From Marinobacter nanhaiticus D15-8W (GTDB taxonomy: Bacteria; Pseudomonadota; Gammaproteobacteria; Pseudomonadales; Oleiphilaceae): a stretch of DNA of 64,000 nt. Location of the stretch: the NCBI RefSeq assembly GCF_036511935.1, contig NZ_AP028878.1, positions 1,550,001 to 1,614,000 on the forward strand. Reading direction: 5' to 3'. A model generated the notes under the pieces. That model did not search any database. It saw only the letters and a list, made by a program, of their open reading frames with translations, and was not told the DNA's origin. Below are positions 17,345 to 25,279 of this stretch, piece by piece. Each line of letters starts with the position of its first letter. Position 1 is the stretch's first letter. The position numbers were made by a program, and so were the translations under genes.

Positions 17345-18214
17345 ATGATCGTCGCCGACAAGCTCAAGCGCTTTGCCACCGGGATCCGCAACCTGCCGTA
17401 CCTGCCCTTTGTATTGAATCCGGTCGATACCGCCGCCCCCTGGTCGGAGTTGGCTCCCGGGAACTACGAATCCCCTCTGCATTTCGTGCATGCGGTGAGG
17501 GGCGCGGTTTTCCCGATCTTCTCACCGTTTCGCCAGGTTCCGCACCTGCCTTACGAAGTGCCCGAGAACCGGGTGCAGATCGATGACAACCAGGGCTGGT
17601 TCTTCCTCAATGGCATCTGTACCGACCGCAACGTGTTGCGGCTAAACGGCAAGGCGCTGGCGGACCTTTTCGGGCGCAAGGTCTACCTGATGCACAACCC
17701 GTCCGATGGCTTTGCGCTGGATATCTTCGAGTGCGTTCTCGGGCGCACCATGCAGCTCGTCTCCACCCTGGAAACCAGTGTTGCCGATATCCTCGAGGAC
17801 GCGCTGGGCCGCTATAGCAAGGTTGTGCTGATCGTTCATTCCCAGGGCGGCATCATCAGTACCGGCGCGCTCTACCAGCTTCGGGACCGGCTGCAGGGAT
17901 CACGTTCTCTCCTGCTCAACAAGCTGGAGGTCTATTCCTTCGCGAGTGCTGCGACCGAGCTCGACCTGCCGCAAGTCTATGCCGAGCACTTCTACCACAC
18001 GGACGACTTTGTAGCGCGCATTGGGGTGGCGGCCAATCGCGAAAAGTTCTCCGGCAATCGCTTCACCTATCGGGCTGGTGGGCATTTGCTTAACGCCCAT
18101 TACCTGGAGAATTTCCGCGCCGGCAAGTTCGTCGCCATCGATGCCGAAGGTAGTCGGCTATGGAGCTATCTGCATGTTGATGGGCTCGTAGAGCCGGAGG
18201 TGGTGCCGGCATGA
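17345..18214 (+). CDS. Lipase-like alpha/beta hydrolase
   Basis: 289 residues; the ATG at 17345 follows GGAGG. The nucleophile elbow is VLIVHSQGGIIS with Ser166, the GxSxG-type motif with His in place of the first Gly. The middle has NGICTDRNVLRLN, which is like the bacterial lipase-3/PGAP1-type N-terminus, and HFYHTDDFVARIG with a candidate Asp, followed by His in AGGHLLNAHYL. No signal peptide. It is the last gene of the tight operon that begins at 7804; a 6-bp hairpin (18243-18259) follows. A cytoplasmic esterase or lipase releasing a fatty acid fits the theme, but the substrate is unknown. Confidence 0.75.
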   Translation: MIVADKLKRFATGIRNLPYLPFVLNPVDTAAPWSELAPGNYESPLHFVHAVRGAVFPIFSPFRQVPHLPYEVPENRVQIDDNQGWFFLNGICTDRNVLRLNGKALADLFGRKVYLMHNPSDGFALDIFECVLGRTMQLVSTLETSVADILEDALGRYSKVVLIVHSQGGIISTGALYQLRDRLQGSRSLLLNKLEVYSFASAATELDLPQVYAEHFYHTDDFVARIGVAANREKFSGNRFTYRAGGHLLNAHYLENFRAGKFVAIDAEGSRLWSYLHVDGLVEPEVVPA

Positions 18215-18242
18215 GCAGTGTCGCGGCCCCGATCCGACAAAT

Positions 18243-18259
18243 AGCTCTGCCAGAGAGCT
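18243..18259. terminator. Weak hairpin after the oxidative operon
   Basis: AGCTCT-GCCAG-AGAGCT, a 6-bp perfect stem about 30 bases after the last gene of the operon. No good T-run follows, so it is only a possible terminator. Confidence 0.3.
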
Positions 18260-18364
18260 CTGTTAAACAGCCCGGATACACAGACACAACAACCGAATTG
18301 GGACGGTTGCATTCTGCTTTCGCTAGAATGGGCCTCTGTCTAACCGGCCTTTGGAAGTGTTCCC

Positions 18365-19357
18365 GTGATTCGTCGATGCCTATTCGTTGCTGTGGTGTGC
18401 GTGTTTTCTCCGCTGGCGCATGCTGAATGGTTTCAATTCTCCGGAACCGCGATGACGACGCCCATCACCATGGAGTTCTGGAGTGAGAGCGAGGCGGACG
18501 CCGGACGGATCAGCCAGCGAGTGTTCGACGAGTTCGATCGCATCGACCGGCAGATGAGTCGGTACCGGGAAGATTCGGAGTTGTCGGCGGTGAACCGGAC
18601 GGCGGCGGAGCGTCCGGTCAAGGTGAGCGATGGGCTGTTCCAGGTTTTCATGAAGGCTGAGGCCGTCTCCGAGCTCAGTGGCGGCGCCTTCGATATCAGC
18701 TTCGGTTCGGTGGGGTACATGTACGACTACCGCGAAAAGCACCAGCCCACGGCCGAACAGATCCAGCAGAACCTGCCACATATCAACTACCACGATATCG
18801 TCCTGGACAAGGACGAACAGACAGTCTTCTTTCGTCAGCAGGGTTTGCTGACCGACATGGGCGGTATCGCCAAAGGCTACGCGGTGGACCGGGGCATTGA
18901 TATTCTCAGGGCCGAAGGTATCCGACATGCGCGGCTGAGTGCCGGCGGCGACATGCGGTTGCTGGGCGACAAGCGCGGCAGGCCCTGGATCGTCGGCGTA
19001 CGGGATCCGCGCAACGAGAGTGCCAACGCGGTCGTCCTGCCGCTATCCGATGTTGCGATTTCCACCTCCGGGGACTACGAGCGCTTCTTTATCGACGAGA
19101 ACGGCGAGCGGGTTCATCACATCATCTCGCCCAAGAACGGCCGTCCGGTCAAAGGTGTGCAAAGCGTAACCATACTCGGGACCAACGCGTTGACCACCGA
19201 CGGGTTGTCGACAGCGGTATTCGTGCTGGGCGTGGAGAAGGGGTTGACGATGATCAACCAGTTGGCCGGGGTCGACGCCATCATTATCGACGAGCAGCGG
19301 CGGATGCATTATTCGGCGGGGTTGCTGGATCCGAAGGGGGGTTCCGAATCCGAGTAG
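18365..19357 (+). CDS. apbE: FAD:protein FMN transferase (ApbE), exported
   Basis: 330 residues from a GTG start with a Sec signal peptide (LFVAVVCVFSPLAHAEW, cleavage about residue 20). Family motifs: DRQMSRYREDSELSAVN, GGAFDISFGS, TDMGGIAKGYAVD, SAGGDMRLLG and the C-terminal TDGLSTAVFVLG. ApbE transfers FMN from FAD to a Thr or Ser of extracytoplasmic redox proteins. Its targets are often encoded nearby; DUF4266/DUF3570/thioredoxin genes that often accompany apbE lie about 10 kb downstream (29.4-31.3 kb). A possible -10 box TAGAAT is at 18324-18329. Convergent with the DUF1501 gene. Confidence 0.93.
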   Translation: MIRRCLFVAVVCVFSPLAHAEWFQFSGTAMTTPITMEFWSESEADAGRISQRVFDEFDRIDRQMSRYREDSELSAVNRTAAERPVKVSDGLFQVFMKAEAVSELSGGAFDISFGSVGYMYDYREKHQPTAEQIQQNLPHINYHDIVLDKDEQTVFFRQQGLLTDMGGIAKGYAVDRGIDILRAEGIRHARLSAGGDMRLLGDKRGRPWIVGVRDPRNESANAVVLPLSDVAISTSGDYERFFIDENGERVHHIISPKNGRPVKGVQSVTILGTNALTTDGLSTAVFVLGVEKGLTMINQLAGVDAIIIDEQRRMHYSAGLLDPKGGSESE

Positions 19358-19429
19358 GAGGGTGTAGACATTCAGGTTTGGTGGATGAAGCGAATGGCGG
19401 TTGATGCTCGAGTTGGCGGCGGATAAGGC

Positions 19430-19564
19430 CCCTCGCCCCTGGTGGGAGAGGGGTTTGGGGAGAGGGGGCGAGGCATATGCTCCTGTTCAACATTAGCCCA
19501 TTTTGGGGCGCCTCCCGGCGCCTCCCCCTCTCCCCGGCCCTCTCCCGCGATGGGGAGAGGGAGG
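19430..19564. repeat. CCCTCTCCC-rich nested inverted-repeat element
   Basis: A G-rich arm (19444-19468) and its near-perfect C-rich complement (19524-19546) are separated by 55 bases; the C-rich arm also pairs locally with a second G-rich copy (19538-19546 with 19553-19561, 5-6 base loop). It lies in the 227-base gap between the convergent apbE and DUF1501 genes. It resembles the dispersed CTCTCCC-type intergenic elements seen in many proteobacteria and could act as a bidirectional transcription stop. Confidence 0.7.
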
Positions 19565-19584
19565 TAAAGCGAGCTCGACTCCAA

Positions 19585-21141
19585 TCAAGCAATCTTCCCG
19601 CTAACGATCCCCTCAAGCCCAATCAACGTATCCTGCATGGCTGCATTCCCCAGCCCATGGCCGGTGAACACACTACCGAAGCTGCCTTCTTCGCCGTGCA
19701 GGGCCATGTAGTTCAACAGCACCGTCTGCACCAGCAGGTTCACGTTGTTCGCCGCCGGGCTGGAGGCGGTTTCCACCGAGGCGTCTGCGCGCATGAAGCC
19801 GATCTGGTTGCGTAGGGCGGTGGGACGACCGTTCGGGTTGTAGACCAGGAAGAAGGAGGCGGCGGTCTGCTGGTTGTCGCCAGTCCATTCACCCTTGCCG
19901 CGACCTTCCATTGAATCGTCGATGCGGCCATTGCTCGATACCGAACCGTCGCTGAACACATACATCATCAACGGCTTGTTCTTGCGGGCGGCGTATTCCA
20001 GGCAGGCGCCCATACAGCGGCCGGCTTTCAGATCGCGCATCTCGCCGGTGCCACGTTCGCCAGTGTGGTAGTCGTAGCCACCCATGGTGATGGTGCCGGC
20101 ACCGGCATAGCCTTCCATCACCAGTTTCATGACGGAAGCCGTCTTCTGGAAGTCCCGTTCGTTGTTGAATTCGTTGACCGAGAAAATACCGGACGCACCG
20201 ACGATGTCAGGGTCGGCCATAGGATCCAGGCTGGCCGGATTGCCGAAACGGTCGGCGATGTCCGCACTCTTGATGTAGCCGCACTCGACCAGGTCCTTAG
20301 CCACATCGTCCGCGGTTATCTTCGTATCGACACTGTCCAGCTTGTTTCGGCTGATCCGGGCGATGGATTCCATCACCGCCACAGCATCACTCTGGTCCAG
20401 CAACCCGATCAGGTCGCCGACGTCCACCAGGCCGGTGACGTCCGAGCGACGGTCAACTTTGGTGGGGCGCACTTCCGGATCGATCAGATTCATGGGGGCC
20501 ATCGAGTTGCCGCCGGATTCCGAACTCTGGGAACCGATAAGCGAGAGCAGTGATCCATTGGCCCCTGCCTTGTAGATGCCGTACATCGGGTTATGCGGGT
20601 TGTTGCCGGTGTCATTCTCCGAACGTGCAGCGATGACCGAACCGTTGATGGCCGCTCGGGTGCCCGCCGTGGTCCGTTCGAGGATTCCGCGCAGGAAACC
20701 GCTATCAGAATGGAAGGCGAGCCCCAGCTCCTCGTTCAGGAACGCAGGATTATTTGGCAGCATGTCACCGGGCAGGCCGAGCTTGTTGTAGCCGGCGGTG
20801 CTCAGGAAATCCTTCTGGCCACCGCTTTTGCCCATCAGCACGTTGGAGCCGACGATGTTGGCGCCACCTGCCAGGTCGAAACAGATAAAGGGAATCTTGC
20901 CGGCACCGACGGTAGCTATGCCGCAGCCGGGCTTGAGGCCCTCCAGGTCACTGGAAAGGGCAGCCTGTGCCATCCGCGGATTGGCAAACAGGCTGAAGAC
21001 GGATGAGCCACATACCGTGGCCGTCGTTGCCATAAATCCCTGGGCAAGGAATTCCCGACGCGTCACCGGGCGTCGATGGTCGTCGTGCCGCAAGGGTTCG
21101 TGATTCGCCAGAGGCTTTTTACGGGAAGGCCTGATAAACAT
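19585..21141 (-). CDS. DUF1501-type Tat-exported protein
   Basis: 518 residues. A twin-arginine signal is visible: TRREFLAQGF with Arg28-Arg29, a hydrophobic stretch to about residue 55 and cleavage after ANPRMAQA. The body has CFDLAGGANIVGSNVLMGK, GYDYHTGERGTGEMRDLKAG and a C-terminal TGHGLGNAAMQ, which fit the DUF1501/sulfatase-like group of Tat substrates often found beside c-type cytochrome or DUF1800 genes. Tat export suggests folding or cofactor binding in the cytoplasm. It is the last gene of a three-gene leftward group (gaps of 15 and 2 bases), so the three likely act together in the envelope. Confidence 0.78.
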   Translation of the reverse strand: MFIRPSRKKPLANHEPLRHDDHRRPVTRREFLAQGFMATTATVCGSSVFSLFANPRMAQAALSSDLEGLKPGCGIATVGAGKIPFICFDLAGGANIVGSNVLMGKSGGQKDFLSTAGYNKLGLPGDMLPNNPAFLNEELGLAFHSDSGFLRGILERTTAGTRAAINGSVIAARSENDTGNNPHNPMYGIYKAGANGSLLSLIGSQSSESGGNSMAPMNLIDPEVRPTKVDRRSDVTGLVDVGDLIGLLDQSDAVAVMESIARISRNKLDSVDTKITADDVAKDLVECGYIKSADIADRFGNPASLDPMADPDIVGASGIFSVNEFNNERDFQKTASVMKLVMEGYAGAGTITMGGYDYHTGERGTGEMRDLKAGRCMGACLEYAARKNKPLMMYVFSDGSVSSNGRIDDSMEGRGKGEWTGDNQQTAASFFLVYNPNGRPTALRNQIGFMRADASVETASSPAANNVNLLVQTVLLNYMALHGEEGSFGSVFTGHGLGNAAMQDTLIGLEGIVSGKIA

Positions 21142-21156
21142 AATCGTAAATCCTCG

Positions 21157-23637
21157 TTATTGAACCACGGTCACGGCGCTGCCGAGCACGGCGGCACAGC
21201 TGGCCTTGACGACGGTGGCTGTGCGATCGGCATCGCAGCTGCCGGTACATGTCGTCAGGCGATCCATCAGGTTGTTCAATTCGTCGGTGACATCCACATC
21301 CGTTGGCTGGGTAGAAAGATTGTCGCCGACGAAATTGTCAAGCAAGGGGGTAATCACGCTGGTCCGGCCATCGGTATCGAAAGCGGTATTGGCGCTTTCG
21401 GTAAAGTCGAAATCCGGGAAGAAGCTGCCACGAAGGGTCGTATCGTTGACCATCGCGTCGCAGTACTGGATGGCCATCTGGGTGATGGCCATCTGCTGCG
21501 AAGCCAGGAAACCGCCAAGGGTTTCAACGCTAGGCAACTGCTGGCGAACCGTTGCAAAGGTCTCGGCCACATCCGGATGGGTCACCGAAACGCCGGTCAT
21601 GCGCGACATGGAGGCGTTGATCTCGTCGAAGGTCTTGATGCCAATGTGGGGCGTTTCCGGGCCATTGGATGGTGTCGGTTCCGCGGGGAGTGCGGGTTCG
21701 GTACGAACATGGTCGTGGCCATTCAAATTCTCGAACGTCAGGAAAAACTCATCTGCTTCCGGGCCCTTCTCCAGGGCAACGATGGTGCCCAGGCGTGAGA
21801 GTGGTTGGCCGACACCGGGCCGATACTCATCATCGTCGAGCGTCATATCAAGATTGGCGTACGCCTGTCCGACAACGGCTTCCTTGCCGTTGATGCCGAT
21901 ACGCATGCCTTTGACCGGGATGCCGCTGGGTTCCTGGCTATCGACCAGGCTGATGAAGAAGGGCGCGCTGAACAGGTAGCTATAGCTGTCGAACTGGCTT
22001 ACTTCGAACACGATGAAGCTTTCGGGGATATCCACCAGATCCGAGACGCTGAACAGCAGGTAGTATTTCTGCCCGACGCCAACGTCGAAGTTGGCCTTGA
22101 TCTGGGATTCGGTCAGCGCGCGGCTATGGATGGCCACCATGCGCAGGGTGCCTTCCCAGAGTGAGTTGCCGTCTGTTTCGTTGCCCATCACCAGGGCAAA
22201 GCTATCGTCCCACTCGTTCAGAAGTCCCGCATCTTCCGGGTCCATATCCCCGGTGTACTCACCGTTGATGTAGATCCGGCGGCCCTGGCTCGGGGTGTAG
22301 TTCACAACCACGTGCTGCAAGGACGCCTGTAGGCGGTTGTCACCGTCAGCTGTGGAGAAGGCCGTGTTCTGGTCGGCTGTCGAGCTTCGCAACAGGACCT
22401 CATAGTTCTGCTGGAACTGGCTCAGGGTGACGTTACGTGCGGTGGAGGAACCGGAATAAGTGATGATCCGCGCATCTTCCTGGGTGGTGTTGCCCGGTAC
22501 GATCCACGCCTCGATGCTGAATTCGCCGGAGGCGGACAGCAGGTTATGCAGTTTGCGGCTGGCGGACGTGCCGCCCTGGGCCTTGCCGTTCGGTACGGTG
22601 GCGCCGGTCTGCTCGTCTTCGTAGGCACCGCCGATGGCGATGCCCCAGCCACCAACCCACTCGACGTTGCCGGTCAGGTTCAGGTGCAGGGCGGGCTCGA
22701 CGCCGCTGGTGTCGAACGCGGTGTAGCCGGTGCCCGCCTTGAATTCGTAAAGGGCGATGGCGTTGTCTTCATAGCGGCCGCCGGCGTTGGCGACCAGGCC
22801 GTCGCCCAGCAGGGTCAGGGCTTTGCTGGTGACCAGGTCCGGATCGACGGGGTCGGTATCGAGCTCGTTGGCAAAGTCCTCGATAGCCATTTCCATGATG
22901 TCTGCGGACATCGCGCAATCGTCGTCCCAGCAGTTGTGGAAGTCGTAGCGTAAGCGTTCTACCAACCGGGACAGGGCCGGGTTTTCGAGATTAATCCGGC
23001 TCTGGGCTTCGTTGTACGCAGTAGTGACGTTTTCGCTGGCGATGTAGGGCGTCTGTATACCTTCGACATGACATTCGCCGCAGAAGGGAACGAGCAGGGG
23101 ATCGTAGATTAGGGTCTTGAAATCGGAGGAGCTGTCAGGGAACGATTTGGTTGCGCCCGGATCCTTGATGGCCGGCGCCTTCAACTCAATACGCTTGACC
23201 GATCCGGCCGAGTTGCCAGACCAGGCTTCGATATAGCTGGTGATGGTGTCGGCACAGGCCTGGTCGCTGGACAGCCAGCAGTTGTGGCCGCCGGCCACCT
23301 TGGCTACCAACAGTGACCGGCCGGGATCATCCAGGTTGACCACGGTATTGGCCTGGGCATAGGCCACGTTGATGTCGTCGGCATGCACGAACATCGGCGA
23401 CTGGCCGCCCGTGCTGTGGCAGCCGCCGCAGCGATCGGTGGATACCAGGTTATCCCAGACGGCGAGTTTGAAATTCTGCACGTCGTCAGTGGCCGGTGGT
23501 GGGCCATTGTAGTTTCCTGCATTGGAAGGGGTACCGGTATTGGGCAGCGACTCGGTGGAATCGCCGGTCTTACAACCGGTAAGCGCCAGCACGGAAAGCA
23601 GCAGGGCAGGGGCGAGACGGGTCATCGTTAGTTTCAC
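21157..23637 (-). CDS. Lipoprotein with two CxxCH haem sites and a LamG-like domain
   Basis: 826 residues. The lipobox LALTGC puts the lipid Cys at residue 22. Two tandem modules each carry a c-type haem site, CGGCH (70-74) and CGECH (186-190), and each is followed by an NCW segment with a conserved helix (NCWLSSDQACAD, NCWDDDCAM), so the modules look duplicated. Residues about 290-510 (ALYEFKAGTGYTAFDTSG, FSIEAWIVPGN, GRRIYINGEY, MVAIHSRALTESQIKANF) are a LamG/concanavalin-like lectin fold. An ApbE-type target-like string DEQTGAT is at 341-347. Probably an outer-membrane or periplasmic electron-transfer or binding protein; no characterised homologue recognised. Confidence 0.75.
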   Translation of the reverse strand: MKLTMTRLAPALLLSVLALTGCKTGDSTESLPNTGTPSNAGNYNGPPPATDDVQNFKLAVWDNLVSTDRCGGCHSTGGQSPMFVHADDINVAYAQANTVVNLDDPGRSLLVAKVAGGHNCWLSSDQACADTITSYIEAWSGNSAGSVKRIELKAPAIKDPGATKSFPDSSSDFKTLIYDPLLVPFCGECHVEGIQTPYIASENVTTAYNEAQSRINLENPALSRLVERLRYDFHNCWDDDCAMSADIMEMAIEDFANELDTDPVDPDLVTSKALTLLGDGLVANAGGRYEDNAIALYEFKAGTGYTAFDTSGVEPALHLNLTGNVEWVGGWGIAIGGAYEDEQTGATVPNGKAQGGTSASRKLHNLLSASGEFSIEAWIVPGNTTQEDARIITYSGSSTARNVTLSQFQQNYEVLLRSSTADQNTAFSTADGDNRLQASLQHVVVNYTPSQGRRIYINGEYTGDMDPEDAGLLNEWDDSFALVMGNETDGNSLWEGTLRMVAIHSRALTESQIKANFDVGVGQKYYLLFSVSDLVDIPESFIVFEVSQFDSYSYLFSAPFFISLVDSQEPSGIPVKGMRIGINGKEAVVGQAYANLDMTLDDDEYRPGVGQPLSRLGTIVALEKGPEADEFFLTFENLNGHDHVRTEPALPAEPTPSNGPETPHIGIKTFDEINASMSRMTGVSVTHPDVAETFATVRQQLPSVETLGGFLASQQMAITQMAIQYCDAMVNDTTLRGSFFPDFDFTESANTAFDTDGRTSVITPLLDNFVGDNLSTQPTDVDVTDELNNLMDRLTTCTGSCDADRTATVVKASCAAVLGSAVTVVQ

Positions 23638-23639
23638 GG

Positions 23640-24875
23640 TCAGTCCCCCATGCAGTACACGGCAGACTCGGCGAACGTCTGCTTGAGGTTGAAGTTGCTG
23701 GCTGACAGTGAGTTGACCATGCTGTCGATCTGGTTGTGATCGGCAGTGTCGACCGGATCACGCAAACAGACGTTGCGGAAGACTTTCTTCACTTGGCATT
23801 CGGCGAAGGCCTCTGATTGCGCAAGCTCCTGACCCAGCGATTTCGCACCACTACCGGAACCTCTTGGCGCCGTATCGGCCCAGCCGAGTCGCCTGTTGGG
23901 CCCCTTTCTCCAGTAATTGTCCCACTGGTCATCGGTAGTGACGTAACCATGCTCGAAGTTGCCGGCGTTGATCAGGTACTTGCCCTGGACGCGGGTCCCG
24001 GTTTCGGGGTCGACCGTACCGACGGTGTTATAGATCAAGCGGCCCAATTCGCCGTCCGGATCGGCATCGGCGTCATATTGGTAGTCGTAGTAGGCGAAAG
24101 CTTGCGCCATGGGGTCCATGCCGCTATGGCAGCCTACGCAGTTGTTGAGGAATACACGACTGTCTCCCCCCGGACTGCGGGACACGTCCTGCCGGATCCG
24201 GTCCGGTGGCCGGGTCACGTCGTTGACCTGTTCCAGGTCGTTGCATAGGTGATTGAGCAGGGTGAAACGGAACATGGCCCGGTTGGTACCGGCGCTGAAG
24301 AAGGCCTGGGCCGCTGCGCGGGAAGTCATGATGCCGGCGGTTGCCGAAGAAGGTAGACCGTTCCTGCTGGATTGTGTCGTATCTACGAGTATGTCCGGAT
24401 CAGAAAGGTCGTAGTTGCCTCGTTCCAAAGCTGCATAGTGATTGTTGTTGGTGTTGGAGTAGGCAGGCAGGCCCGAAGCCTGGCCAACGTACAGGATGTC
24501 GTCGTAAAGAATCCGCCTGAAATCGAGTCCGTCCCGAACCACGCCGATCACCGTCGCGGTGTAGTCGTTCAGGGGCACGAAGCTGGACATGGCCTCGTTG
24601 GTCCAGGGTGCAACGAAGTTCTTGATAGTCACATTATAGAATGCTGGATCTTCCATCGCCGTATAGGCCGCGGTCACCGGACTACTGCTGACTTGGGTTG
24701 CCATAGTGTCGAGAGTTGCGGCGTCCGGCGGCACACCAGTCAGGCGCTCATGGATACGTTTTGCCTGGTCCCGGGCATCGGCGTTTGCCAGTCCCGGCGA
24801 TAAAAGCGACCCCAGCAAGCATGTTAGCGCTACTGCCTTAGTCGCCTTGATGATGAACATGTTGCAGGGTCTCAT
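23640..24875 (-). CDS. Exported c-type haem protein, unknown (cytochrome-like)
   Basis: 411 residues with a Sec signal (AVALTCLLGSLLSPGLANA; the ATG at 24860 gives a more typical signal than the one at 24875). One haem site CVGCHSGMDPM lies in the middle (LNNCVGCHSGMDPMAQAFAYYDY), the pattern seen in DUF1588/DUF1585-type proteins of cytochrome-containing operons. An N-terminal helical region with RLTGVPPDAATLDTM resembles the DUF1592 family. First gene of the leftward group; the lipoprotein gene follows after two bases. The divergent HzsA-like gene shares the upstream region. Likely a redox partner in the periplasm. Confidence 0.7.
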   Translation of the reverse strand: MRPCNMFIIKATKAVALTCLLGSLLSPGLANADARDQAKRIHERLTGVPPDAATLDTMATQVSSSPVTAAYTAMEDPAFYNVTIKNFVAPWTNEAMSSFVPLNDYTATVIGVVRDGLDFRRILYDDILYVGQASGLPAYSNTNNNHYAALERGNYDLSDPDILVDTTQSSRNGLPSSATAGIMTSRAAAQAFFSAGTNRAMFRFTLLNHLCNDLEQVNDVTRPPDRIRQDVSRSPGGDSRVFLNNCVGCHSGMDPMAQAFAYYDYQYDADADPDGELGRLIYNTVGTVDPETGTRVQGKYLINAGNFEHGYVTTDDQWDNYWRKGPNRRLGWADTAPRGSGSGAKSLGQELAQSEAFAECQVKKVFRNVCLRDPVDTADHNQIDSMVNSLSASNFNLKQTFAESAVYCMGD

Positions 24876-25279
24876 TGTGTCCTTCCTAAACGAGCTGGGC
24901 CCTGTTAAGCAAACGCCTTGGACTGCAAATCCTTGTGCAAAGCACTTTTTCCGCAGCGGTTGCCATTCGGGATAATTCGAAATCCGAAATAGTATTCGAG
25001 TTTTCTATACCCCCGAAGTTTAGAAATTTTGTTAAATGCAATTTTGAGACGTGCGACAAGGTATTACAGAAATTTACCCAAACCCTTTGGAGTGTTACGC
25101 GAGCGTGGGAATACTCTGGTTCTTCCCATATGCCTTAAAACCCGGTATACAGGGCCTCGCGCCAGGGTTCCTCGGCCGGAGCGTGAGACACGCCACTGTG
25201 CAGAAAGTGTGCGTTCCAGGTTGGCCGAGCTGTCTGTTGGCAAGGGATTAGCTGGTTTTTTAGCAAAAGGATTAAGCAA
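24876..25279. promoter_or_regulatory. Divergent intergenic region between the two redox gene groups
   Basis: About 400 bases separating the leftward DUF1501/haem group from the rightward HzsA-like group. The part 24960-25080 is clearly AT-rich compared with the surroundings and should hold both promoters. Several open frames here are short, overlap each other and lack ribosome sites, so I do not call a gene. No specific operator recognised. Confidence 0.5.

Noticed and set aside
7804..18214. Encapsulin-DyP compartment
   Set aside because: DyP is often encapsulin cargo, but none of the unknown proteins looks like the HK97-type encapsulin shell, and the DyP C-terminus has no obvious cargo tail.
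18211..18426. 71-codon frame overlapping the apbE start
   Set aside because: Its 3' half overlaps the apbE signal peptide in another frame, and it lacks any family resemblance.
19358..19584. CRISPR-like reading of the CTCTCCC repeats
   Set aside because: Repeats are inverted and adjacent, not regularly spaced direct repeats with unique spacers; no cas genes.
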